The notes beneath the pieces are model-generated. The model was given only the letters and a program-made list of their open reading frames with translations, did not search any database and was not told the DNA's origin. This document shows positions 1 through 5,614 of a DNA stretch of 19,607 nt, one piece after another. The stretch's first letter is position 1. Each line of letters begins with the position of its first letter. Made by a program: the position numbers and the translations under genes. The DNA is from an uncultured Clostridia bacterium (GTDB taxonomy: Bacteria > Bacillota > Clostridia > Christensenellales > Aristaeellaceae), in assembly GCA_934636425.1 (NCBI GenBank), contig CAKUAV010000038.1, forward strand, positions 1 to 19,607, written 5' to 3'.

Positions 1-71
1 GATTCGGCCAATGCGGGTATGCAGAGAACCAGCATCAGCAGGGAAAGCGCAAGGCACAGCCTTTTTTTCAT
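1..71 (-). CDS. N-terminus of a secreted protein (partial, runs off the window)
   Basis: The minus strand reads ATG at 71-69, preceded by a GGAGGG ribosome binding site about 7 bases upstream. The first 23 residues form a classical Sec signal peptide: MKKR, a Leu/Ala-rich core, then an Ala-Leu-Ala cleavage site followed by Glu-Ser. The rest lies outside the window, so the mature function cannot be stated. It starts 51 bases after the stop of the secreted Cys-repeat protein on the same strand, so it is probably the next gene in that operon. No lipobox cysteine is seen, so the protein is probably released or wall-associated rather than lipid-anchored. Confidence 0.75.
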   Translation of the reverse strand, partial: MKKRLCLALSLLMLVLCIPALAE

Positions 72-122
72 GAATCGATCCCTCCGTTCCAATTGATTCA
101 TCTTTATTCATCACAGCCGTCG

Positions 123-1382
123 TCAGCTGCCGTGCAGCAGCGCGCACAGCGCCCGGCACTGGCCTTCAATCAGCGCATTGATCTGCCGCGCGGCTTCCTT
201 CTCGCCGCAGCGCTGTATCAGCGCCGTCTCATAGAGCGCCAAATGGCTCTCGAACAGCGCGCGTGCGCCGCTCACCGTGCCCGCGTCCTCTCCGGCGGCG
301 GCGATCCACGCGTCATAGAGCGCGTCCAGATCGGCCTGCCACAGCGCGCGGGTCTGCTCCATCGCCCAGATTTCGAGCGCTTCGTCCTGCACCGCCGCTG
401 TGAGCGCCGCGGCAGCCTGCGCCGTACGGGCGTGCGAGGCGCAGTAGAGCGTGCGGAAGGAGCCGTCCTCGCCCGTCACAACAAGGCAGCAGGGCGATTC
501 GATCAGCGGCTCGATCGTGGGCTCCGGCGTAGGTTCGGGCGTGGGCTCCGGCGTGGGCTCCGCCGTCGGTTCGGGCGTGGGTTCGGGCGTTGCGTTGAGC
601 GCGTCCATGTCGCCCCGCAGGCGCGCTATGGTCTGCGGCCAGGCGACGCCGTCGCTGTACAGGCCGGCATTCTGCTGGAAAGCAGCGACCGCCGCCTCGG
701 TTTTCGCGCCGAATTTGCCGTCGGCCACGTCGTTGAGTATCCCCATATCGAGCAGCATCTGCTGCAGTGCGCGCACATCCTCGCCGCGCGCGCCGCGCCG
801 GAGAGTGCCGTCCGGGTCGAAGTATTCGCTCTGCCGCGCGCCGCAGACAGCGCATTGCCGCGCACGCTCGCCGGCGGAATGATCGCTGGCCTCGACGGCG
901 ATGAACCATGCGCCGTAACTGTGCGCCGCCTTGGGAATGCTGCGCGTTTCGACAGTGCCGCAGCGCCTGCAGCGGCTGCTCGCCGTGCCCTCCGCCTGGC
1001 AGGTGGCCGCCTTGATGACGCCCTCGTCCTTCCAGTCGTGTCCGAGCGCGTCCACGCTCTGCGTGCGGATCTGGGAGCAGTCCTCGCACACATAGGTCGT
1101 CATGCCGCTTTCCGTGCAGGTGGGCGCGATGGACTGGCTGTCAACCTTATTCCAGTTGTGCCCCGTCGCCTTCTCGGTGATCTGCGTGACGTTTTTTCCG
1201 CACTGGCGGCATTCGAGAATGTAGTAGCCGTCCTCCGTACAGGTCGCCTTGCTCACGTTGACCTGCTCGTAATCGTGCGTGCCGTATTTGTCTTCGTACC
1301 AGCAGTACGACTTCGCCGCGGCCTGCGAGCCGATGGCGATCAGCAGCACGGCGCAGCAGAGCAGGCAAAGCGTTTTCTTCAT
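123..1382 (-). CDS. Secreted Cys-repeat protein with peptidoglycan-binding domain
   Basis: The protein has 419 residues. Residues 1-23 are a signal peptide ending Ala-Ala-Ala-Lys. Residues about 38-180 carry four repeats of the pattern ATCxxxG...CxxC(G), with pairs at C58/C61, C99/C102, C138/C141 and C177/C180, and GHxW elements between the first three. They look like small zinc-ribbon or disulfide modules. Residues about 194-256 are a PG_binding_1 domain (RRGxxGxDVRALQ, DGxFGxKTEAAVxxFQ), which in its family binds peptidoglycan. Residues 265-292 are a Thr-Pro-Glu-Pro linker. The C-terminal 120 residues have Cys and Trp patterns faintly like LprI/DUF1311, which is only a guess. The start is supported by an AGGGGAG site upstream. 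It follows the 165-residue secreted protein by 30 bases. It is probably cell-wall associated; its activity is unknown, and there is no recognisable catalytic domain. Confidence 0.85.
   Translation of the reverse strand: MKKTLCLLCCAVLLIAIGSQAAAKSYCWYEDKYGTHDYEQVNVSKATCTEDGYYILECRQCGKNVTQITEKATGHNWNKVDSQSIAPTCTESGMTTYVCEDCSQIRTQSVDALGHDWKDEGVIKAATCQAEGTASSRCRRCGTVETRSIPKAAHSYGAWFIAVEASDHSAGERARQCAVCGARQSEYFDPDGTLRRGARGEDVRALQQMLLDMGILNDVADGKFGAKTEAAVAAFQQNAGLYSDGVAWPQTIARLRGDMDALNATPEPTPEPTAEPTPEPTPEPTPEPTIEPLIESPCCLVVTGEDGSFRTLYCASHARTAQAAAALTAAVQDEALEIWAMEQTRALWQADLDALYDAWIAAAGEDAGTVSGARALFESHLALYETALIQRCGEKEAARQINALIEGQCRALCALLHGS
518..592 (-). repeat. Microsatellite encoding the Thr-Pro-Glu-Pro linker
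   Basis: Imperfect 6- and 12-base repeats (plus-strand core GGCTCCGGCGTG / GGTTCGGGCGTG) encode the repeated TPEP/PEPT linker of the secreted peptidoglycan-binding protein. Unit number could vary by slippage in whole codons, changing the spacing between the wall-binding domain and the C-terminal domain without a frameshift. Confidence 0.7.
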
Positions 1383-1412
1383 CTCTCATCTCCCCTTCCT
1401 GTCGGCAGTGCG

Positions 1413-1910
1413 TCACCGCCAGACGTCGTCGCCGAGTTCATAGTCCGCCATGAGGCTGCGAAAGAAGTCTTCAACGGCGCTCATCTTCTCGCCGTAATCC
1501 TGTGGAAAGCGGTTCGAGCCGCTGGCGCTGATCGACGCGCCGCCCTCAAAGGCGACGTCCAGCGAAAAGCACTCGCCGTCCAGCGCATAGCGGTCGACTT
1601 CACTGTAGCCGTCCCATGCCGTCAGTTCCAGCTCCTGCACCAGCGCGGAGAACGAGGCCATGTCCTCGTCGGTCAGAGGCAGCACATAGTGATCGCTGTA
1701 GTACAGCTCGATCCACACGAAGCGGCCGCGCGCCGTTTCCCGGATCTGATAGCTGCGCGCCTGATCGGCGGACATGCCGGAGCGTGTAAAACAGAATATT
1801 TCCACCGCCGGCGCTTCCTGCATTGGCGGGGCTGCGGCGAAGCAGGGGCTCATGCACAGCGTCATGGCGGCGAGCAGTCCTGTGAATATGCGTGTCAATC
1901 GTCTCTTCAC
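1413..1910 (-). CDS. Small secreted protein of unknown function
   Basis: The protein has 165 residues and begins at a GTG (1910-1908) with an AAAGGAG site about 5 bases upstream. Residues 1-26 are a signal peptide (MKRR, hydrophobic core, then CFAAAP). The mature part has one domain rich in acidic and aromatic residues, with a stretch GSNRFPQDYGEKM near residues 131-143. I associate this kind of motif with uncharacterised exported proteins of Clostridia, from memory only. No catalytic motif or membrane anchor is visible. It starts 13 bases after the receiver-like gene and ends 30 bases before the Cys-repeat protein, so the three are almost certainly co-transcribed. Function not recognised. 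Confidence 0.8.
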   Translation of the reverse strand: MKRRLTRIFTGLLAAMTLCMSPCFAAAPPMQEAPAVEIFCFTRSGMSADQARSYQIRETARGRFVWIELYYSDHYVLPLTDEDMASFSALVQELELTAWDGYSEVDRYALDGECFSLDVAFEGGASISASGSNRFPQDYGEKMSAVEDFFRSLMADYELGDDVWR

Positions 1911-1923
1911 GGCGTCTCCTTTC

Positions 1924-2310
1924 TTACAGCGCGTCCATGGCGGCGGCCAGATAGGCGGGGGTAACGGAAGCGTAGAGAAACGCGTCGATCAGGCGATCCT
2001 GCCGGGCGCAGACCACCTGCCGCGCCAGCTCCGGGTCGCTGTTCTCGTCGCACAAAAGCGCAAACCTGCATTTCGGAACTTCCCTGCGCACAATGTCGAT
2101 CAGGCGCATCCGGCTCTCCAGCGTGTACGCGGCGAGGCGGCTGACCTCCATCAGCAGAACGTCCGCCCGCACCGCCGCGCACAGGGAGAGCGTGTCGCCC
2201 GTCCTGTCGGGCAGAATCTGCTCCACCCGAAATTCCCGCGTCTGCGTGAGCGCCTGCGCAATCGCCTCCGACAGGAGCGTGTTCCGCATGCTGACCACGA
2301 TGTTTTTCAT
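1924..2310 (-). CDS. Stand-alone pseudo-receiver (response-regulator-like) protein
   Basis: The 128-residue protein has the alternating strand/helix layout of a CheY-like receiver: a hydrophobic first strand (KNIVVSM), a third strand ADVLLMEVSR, and a late strand CRFALLC. No DNA-binding output domain follows. The usual acidic pair after strand 1 is Ser7-Met8-Arg9, the phospho-acceptor Asp is Glu55, and the conserved Lys near residue 110 is absent. Phosphotransfer is therefore unlikely. Glu in the acceptor position may mimic the phosphorylated state. The start has a GGGGGAGG site about 5 bases upstream. It is the first gene of the operon with two secreted proteins, behind an extended -10 promoter. 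It may act as an adaptor or a regulator partner. The receiver assignment rests on fold pattern, not on intact catalytic residues. Confidence 0.6.
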   Translation of the reverse strand: MKNIVVSMRNTLLSEAIAQALTQTREFRVEQILPDRTGDTLSLCAAVRADVLLMEVSRLAAYTLESRMRLIDIVRREVPKCRFALLCDENSDPELARQVVCARQDRLIDAFLYASVTPAYLAAAMDAL

Positions 2311-2333
2311 GATACCTCCCCCTTGTATACTCC

Positions 2334-2342
2334 ATTATATCA
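2334..2342 (-). promoter_or_regulatory. Extended -10 promoter for the pseudo-receiver operon
   Basis: The minus strand reads TGATATAAT, a perfect TGnTATAAT extended -10 element, 24 bases before the ATG. No good -35 is present at the right distance, which fits an extended -10 promoter. Confidence 0.6.
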
Positions 2343-2391
2343 GAAAAGAGCGCGCCGCGCATCAGCCATTTGGCTATATTCTTAAGATAAT

Positions 2392-2425
2392 CCGCTCAAA
2401 ATGGACTTTTTTTCCATTTCAGCGG
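2392..2425. other. Hairpin upstream of the pseudo-receiver promoter
   Basis: CCGCT-C-AAAATGGA pairs with TCCATTT-C-AGCGG, giving a stem of about 12 base pairs with one mismatch and one bulge around a T-rich loop. It lies just upstream of the -10 element on the minus strand. It may be a leftover terminator or an operator; the T run is in the loop rather than after the stem, so it is not a typical terminator. Confidence 0.4.
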
Positions 2426-2549
2426 GCAAATCGGCAAAATAACCTCCCGTCATTCGAGGTTCAGCGGCGTTTCCAGTGAGGAATGCCGGAAAAAATCCCG
2501 TATGCCGCGATACAGGCCGGCCTTTTCCGAAGCGCCGCAGGAGTACGGC

Positions 2550-2581
2550 AAAAGCCGCCGGATTCTCATCCAGCGGCTTTT
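2550..2581. terminator. Strong bidirectional terminator-like hairpin
   Basis: AAAAGCCGCcGGAT pairs with ATCCaGCGGCTTTT: a 14-base-pair stem with one A-C mismatch and a four-base loop (TCTC). It ends in TTTT on either strand. It probably stops transcripts arriving from the SprT-like operon through array 1 before they reach the pseudo-receiver promoter. Confidence 0.6.
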
Positions 2582-2590
2582 CGGGCAATC

Positions 2591-3319
2591 GCCGATCGGT
2601 CAATCGGCGCCCGCTTCGTGCGCGTCACGGAACGAAACGGTTTGGGGAAAGGCGGTTCGCGCCCTGCGGCGCAAGGGCAGGTCAATGTGAAGCAGAACGG
2701 CATTGTGTGATGTGAATGATTCAAAGGGCAGGCCTTATGACGCGCACGAATTGCGGGCAGTGTATGGGAGCGAATCCAGCCGGGCGGGCGGGCAGAGACC
2801 GACGCGCCTGTCGCGCGAATGCGATCTGTCCGTCGGCTGCGCGCGTTCTTCGGCCGCGCAGTGCTTCGAGGCGATCTGTTCCGCAGCGTGGCCAGCGGCG
2901 GTTTGCGCTTCCGGCGCACTCCCGAACGCCCTCTGTCCGGCAGAGCTGTTTGCCGCGCAGGAAAGGGGCGCGGGGGCTGCGGCAGTCAGCGCTGTTGCAT
3001 TAGGGACGCGCTCCCGAGCGCCGTCTGTCTGACGGGTTTGTTTGCCGCGCTAGACGGGAGCGCAGGAGATGTGGCAGTTTGCGTTTCCGGCGTACTCCCG
3101 AGCGCCCTCTGTCCGGCGGAGCTGTTCGCCGCGCAGGAAATGGGCGCGGGGGCTGCGGCAGTCAGCGCTGTTGCGTTAGGGGTGCGCTTCCGAGCACCCC
3201 CTATCCGGCGGAGCTGTTCGCCGCGCTAGACGGGCGCGTGGCCAGCGGCGGTTTGCGCTTCCGAGACGTTTCAAAGCAGCAGGCGATGCTGATATTCGCG
3301 GCGAGTGCCGAGTCCTCGC
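2591..3319. other. Gene-free stretch containing tandem array 1
   Basis: I find no credible gene here. Open frames exist on both strands but lack ribosome binding sites and follow the repeat. The stretch begins with a 6-base-pair stem (GCCGAT/ATCGGC at 2591-2608) and is then mostly GC-rich repeat sequence up to the stop codon of the 74-residue gene. Confidence 0.6.
2888..3264. repeat. Tandem array 1: about 2.2 copies of a 176-base dimeric unit
   Basis: A core CTCCCGAGCGCCCTCTGTCC...CTGTTCGCCGCGC recurs with CTGTTyGCCGCGC (or a close variant) at 2946, 3038, 3122 and 3214. The steps are 92, 84 and 92, so two half-units (A, ending GCAGGAAA; B, ending GCTAGACGGG) alternate with a 176-base dimer period. 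GGCTGCGGCAGTCAGCGCTG occurs at 2975 and again at 3151. A 26-base A-type segment (start GCGTGGCCAGCGG) is identical at 2886 and 3236. It lies just 3' of the SprT-like operon. Function unknown. Confidence 0.85.
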
Positions 3320-3544
3320 TCAGAGGCTCACCGCGCAGGACGTGAACGGTTCGTCCGAGTCGGCGTAGGCCGTCTGAAGCGCCGCGACGTCGTCGCGCAG
3401 CAGATAGAGCGCCGCGGCCATGTCGTTGAGCGCCTGCGCGTCGCCCTCGGTCTGGCTGTCCTCGAGCCGCGCGATTGCGCCCTCGGCGATCAGCCTCATG
3501 CGGGGCAGCCGCTCCCCCGCCAGCCACAGAAAGTCATTGTCCAT
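3320..3544 (-). CDS. Small acidic protein of unknown function (74 aa)
   Basis: The chosen ATG (3544-3542) is preceded by GAAAGGA at good spacing; an upstream in-frame start would overlap the previous gene and has no such site. The protein is mostly helical in appearance (MDNDFLWLAGERLP..., LEDSQTEGDAQALNDMAAALYLLRDDVAALQ), with no signal peptide, cysteine cluster or membrane segment; it may be a small helical bundle or coiled coil. It is the last gene of the SprT-like operon, 23 bases after the 175-residue protein. Function not recognised. Confidence 0.65.
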   Translation of the reverse strand: MDNDFLWLAGERLPRMRLIAEGAIARLEDSQTEGDAQALNDMAAALYLLRDDVAALQTAYADSDEPFTSCAVSL

Positions 3545-3567
3545 TGAGATCGTCCTTTCTCGACACG

Positions 3568-4095
3568 TCATATGAGATACTCGACCTGCGTAACGAAGAG
3601 ATCCTCGTCCAGAGCGCGCTTCACCATCTCCCGCCATGCGCGCTCATAGGGCGCATCGTGATCGAGCGGCGGCGCATCTCCGTCGAGTTCGCGGAAGAAC
3701 TGGCCGGTCTCGTGCCATTCGCCCTCCGGCGTGACGAAGGCGTAGCTCTCGCTCTCCGGCCCCAGATCGAGCGAGCGCGCGCGGCGGCAGCAGGGCGGAA
3801 AGCGTCGAAACGGCCGCTCGTCGATGTCGAACACCTCGAATTTCGCCTCCGGGTTCACCCATTTCCCCCACGCGCCGGTCTCCGCGCTGTATTCATAGCC
3901 GTATTTGGACATCAGAAAGTCGGCAAAGGCGCTGTACTTTCTGCGCTCGCGCTCATAGCGGCTGCGCAGCAGGCCGACCGGCTCGGGCGCGGGGATGAAC
4001 AGCGCGTGCCGGAAGAGATCATAGCGCGCCATCAGGCGCTCGACCTCCTCGCGATAGCCGTTTTGCGTAAAGACCAGACAGACAAACCACGCCAT
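3568..4095 (-). CDS. Uncharacterised cytoplasmic protein (175 aa)
   Basis: The start is clear: a textbook AAAGGAGG sits 6 bases before the ATG. The protein is soluble and rich in Arg, Glu and aromatic residues (RYERERRKYSAFADFLMSKYGYEYS near 46-70; GAWGKWVNPEAKFEVFDIDERPFRRFPPCC near 74-103). A later segment, SYAFVTPEGEWHETGQFF, resembles a beta-hairpin with a His-Glu pair, but I cannot tie it to a known active site. Two adjacent Cys (102-103) are the only cysteine pair. It lies 23 bases after the SprT-like gene in the same operon. Function not recognised; it could be a partner of the SprT-like protein. Confidence 0.75.
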   Translation of the reverse strand: MAWFVCLVFTQNGYREEVERLMARYDLFRHALFIPAPEPVGLLRSRYERERRKYSAFADFLMSKYGYEYSAETGAWGKWVNPEAKFEVFDIDERPFRRFPPCCRRARSLDLGPESESYAFVTPEGEWHETGQFFRELDGDAPPLDHDAPYERAWREMVKRALDEDLFVTQVEYLI

Positions 4096-4118
4096 GGCGT
4101 TCCTCCTTTAATGGTGCC

Positions 4119-4619
4119 TCAGCTGACTTTGTATACCCACTGTTCGCTGTGCAGCTGGCAGTCTATGCAGGGCAGCCCGCCCTGTTTCATCCGTTCCCAC
4201 TTCTTCGTCCTGCGGCTGGCGTTATAGCAGAGATTGCCGCAGCGCGGGCAGGTGGCCTCGTACTTCATGTGCATCGTGGTTTTGATGACGCTCTCGTCGC
4301 CATTGCAGCCGAGATAGGCGCAGATCTTGCGGAACGTCTCGTCGTGGCCGGTTTTCTCACCGGTGTACAGTATCTCAACGAGATGCGCGGCCTCGTGCAG
4401 CAGCACCTGGCGAATCTCCTCGAACGGCACCTGCTCCACAAAGCGCTGGCTCAGCTCGAGGTGAATGTAGGTGACGCCGTCGCCGGGCCTGAAGCAGCAG
4501 CGCCCCAGCGCGCGGGAGATGCGGCCGTTGATGCGCACCGGCATATCCAGATCGATGCCGCACTTCAGAAGCGCCTCCCGAACGATCGCCTCGAAATCCT
4601 CAATCCTGTAGTTCTCCAT
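4119..4619 (-). CDS. SprT-like zinc metalloprotease-family protein
   Basis: The 166-residue protein has HEAAH at 75-79 (two His zinc ligands and the catalytic Glu) and GHDETFRKIC at 91-100, whose His92 fits the third ligand. This is the SprT/Spartan-like signature. A C-terminal zinc ribbon follows, with C124-x2-C127 and C151-x2-C154. In eukaryotes the SprT domain of Spartan cleaves DNA-protein crosslinks; bacterial SprT proteins are little studied. I chose the ATG at 4619-4617 rather than an in-frame TTG at 4625, because the AAGGAG site is 8 bases from this ATG and only 2 from the TTG. It starts 2 bases after the stop of the 228-residue gene, so the two are translationally coupled. Active-site residues look intact; the substrate is unknown. 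Confidence 0.85.
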   Translation of the reverse strand: MENYRIEDFEAIVREALLKCGIDLDMPVRINGRISRALGRCCFRPGDGVTYIHLELSQRFVEQVPFEEIRQVLLHEAAHLVEILYTGEKTGHDETFRKICAYLGCNGDESVIKTTMHMKYEATCPRCGNLCYNASRRTKKWERMKQGGLPCIDCQLHSEQWVYKVS

Positions 4620-4621
4620 GT

Positions 4622-5308
4622 TCAACGCTCCTTACTATCCTCTTCGTCGTTTTTGCCCTTCGGTCCATTGTCGAGCTCGCCAAGTATTCTGCGAACGGCT
4701 CTGCTCGTACTCGGCTTTCTGCCGCCGTTTCTCTCCTGTTCACGCCGCCTGTTCTCTCTGTATTCCTTGCGACTGTACTCAAGATCCCCTTCAAATTCCT
4801 TCAGCCGTTTATGCGACGCCTGAAAGCAGGGCATTCGTCCGAAATCCGGCGACGCGACATGATAATCTACAATCTTCTCCGGCAGCCCGTCGTTCACCAG
4901 CAGACATTCGTCCCGAACCAGCAGGTAGCGCTTTATCAGATCAAAAATCCCCAGCGCCTTGCGGTTATGCCTGAGATAGGTGGCCGGCACGTGCTCGCCG
5001 TTCTCATCCGTTTTCCAGCCGTGGGTCGCATACCGGATGATCAGCCAGCACAGCGGCTCATGAACATCCGATGATATCGTATAGCGCCAGCCGTCGCGAA
5101 AGGGCGTGCGGTAAATGCCCACATCCAGCTTTTCCTTCCGATCCGGCGACGTGCCGTCCGGATTGAATCTGCGGTCGAAGTCATAGTGCGCCACGCGATC
5201 TGTCGCCGTGTCCGCGTAAAAGCTGTCGTCGTTGAACAGCCAGACCGTCAGCCGCGGCGGATGCCTGTCCACCTTGTAGCGCACGTCGTCCACTCTCGGG
5301 ATTGCCAT
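4622..5308 (-). CDS. Uncharacterised protein with charged C-terminal tail (228 aa)
   Basis: This is the first gene of the SprT-like operon. The N-terminal 140 residues look like a folded domain rich in aromatic, Asp and Arg residues (VRYKVDRHPPRLTVWLFNDD near 9-28; YTISSDVHEPLCWLIIRYATHGW near 76-98). The last 60 residues are strongly charged (REYRENRRREQERNGGRK..., ending KGKNDEEDSKER) and probably helical or disordered, of a kind that can bind nucleic acid. No signal peptide or membrane segment is seen. The ATG has GGGGAGG about 9 bases upstream and an extended -10 promoter about 40 bases away. Its stop lies 2 bases from the SprT-like ATG, and the AAGGAG of that gene is within its final codons. 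I do not recognise the family. Confidence 0.75.
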   Translation of the reverse strand: MAIPRVDDVRYKVDRHPPRLTVWLFNDDSFYADTATDRVAHYDFDRRFNPDGTSPDRKEKLDVGIYRTPFRDGWRYTISSDVHEPLCWLIIRYATHGWKTDENGEHVPATYLRHNRKALGIFDLIKRYLLVRDECLLVNDGLPEKIVDYHVASPDFGRMPCFQASHKRLKEFEGDLEYSRKEYRENRRREQERNGGRKPSTSRAVRRILGELDNGPKGKNDEEDSKER

Positions 5309-5346
5309 GCACCTCGCGCCTCCCCCTCTCTCAATCTTGCAGGATT

Positions 5347-5355
5347 ATTATAACA
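5347..5355 (-). promoter_or_regulatory. Extended -10 promoter for the SprT-like operon
   Basis: The minus strand reads TGTTATAAT (TGnTATAAT) about 39 bases before the ATG at 5308. A weak -35 (TTTTGC, 5375-5370) lies 17 bases upstream. Confidence 0.6.
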
Positions 5356-5540
5356 CATCCATTTCCAACGCAAAACTACTGTTGTGCGCCTAACTTTTCA
5401 GACTCTTAATTTTCAAGTCACATCATATTGTGTATGATAGCGTTCAGCATACTATATATTGTGTTTTCAAAGAATACTGCTTGTGTTAATATTTGTAAAT
5501 TAAATAGTCTCGAATTGTTAACATATCGACTTATCTCATC
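5356..5540. other. AT-rich intergenic stretch
   Basis: This segment is much more AT-rich than everything around it. It carries TATTGTGT-type direct repeats (near 5427 and 5456) and a GTATGA...GCATAC partial inverted repeat near 5433-5453. I see no gene on either strand. It probably holds upstream promoter elements for the SprT-like operon and separates it from the cadA terminator. Confidence 0.45.
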
Positions 5541-5541
5541 G

Positions 5542-5587
5542 AAAAGGCGCTCCGCCGGGCTTTTTGAAACCCAAACGGAGCGCCTTT
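5542..5587 (-). terminator. Terminator of the cadA-like gene
   Basis: AAGGCGCTCCG and CGGAGCGCCTT form a perfect 11-base-pair stem; an inner GGG/CCC pair shortens the loop. On the minus strand the stem is followed by TTTTCG. It lies 28 bases past the cadA stop codon. Confidence 0.85.
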
Positions 5588-5614
5588 CCTATGCTGTTGT
5601 CCGATAAACCTGTG

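Noticed and set aside
93..1964. Long open frame on the plus strand (over 600 codons) opposite the secreted proteins
   Set aside because: It is Arg/Ala-rich, has no ribosome binding site or known domain, and lies opposite genes with signal peptides, a peptidoglycan-binding domain and good start sites. High GC keeps antisense frames open.
2382..2603. Possible 73-residue gene on the minus strand
   Set aside because: It would need a TTG start without a ribosome binding site, and it contains the terminator-like hairpin at 2550-2581 and the hairpin at 2392-2425.
4620..4625. TTG start for the SprT-like gene, two codons upstream of the ATG
   Set aside because: The AAGGAG site would be only two bases away; spacing favours the ATG at 4619-4617.
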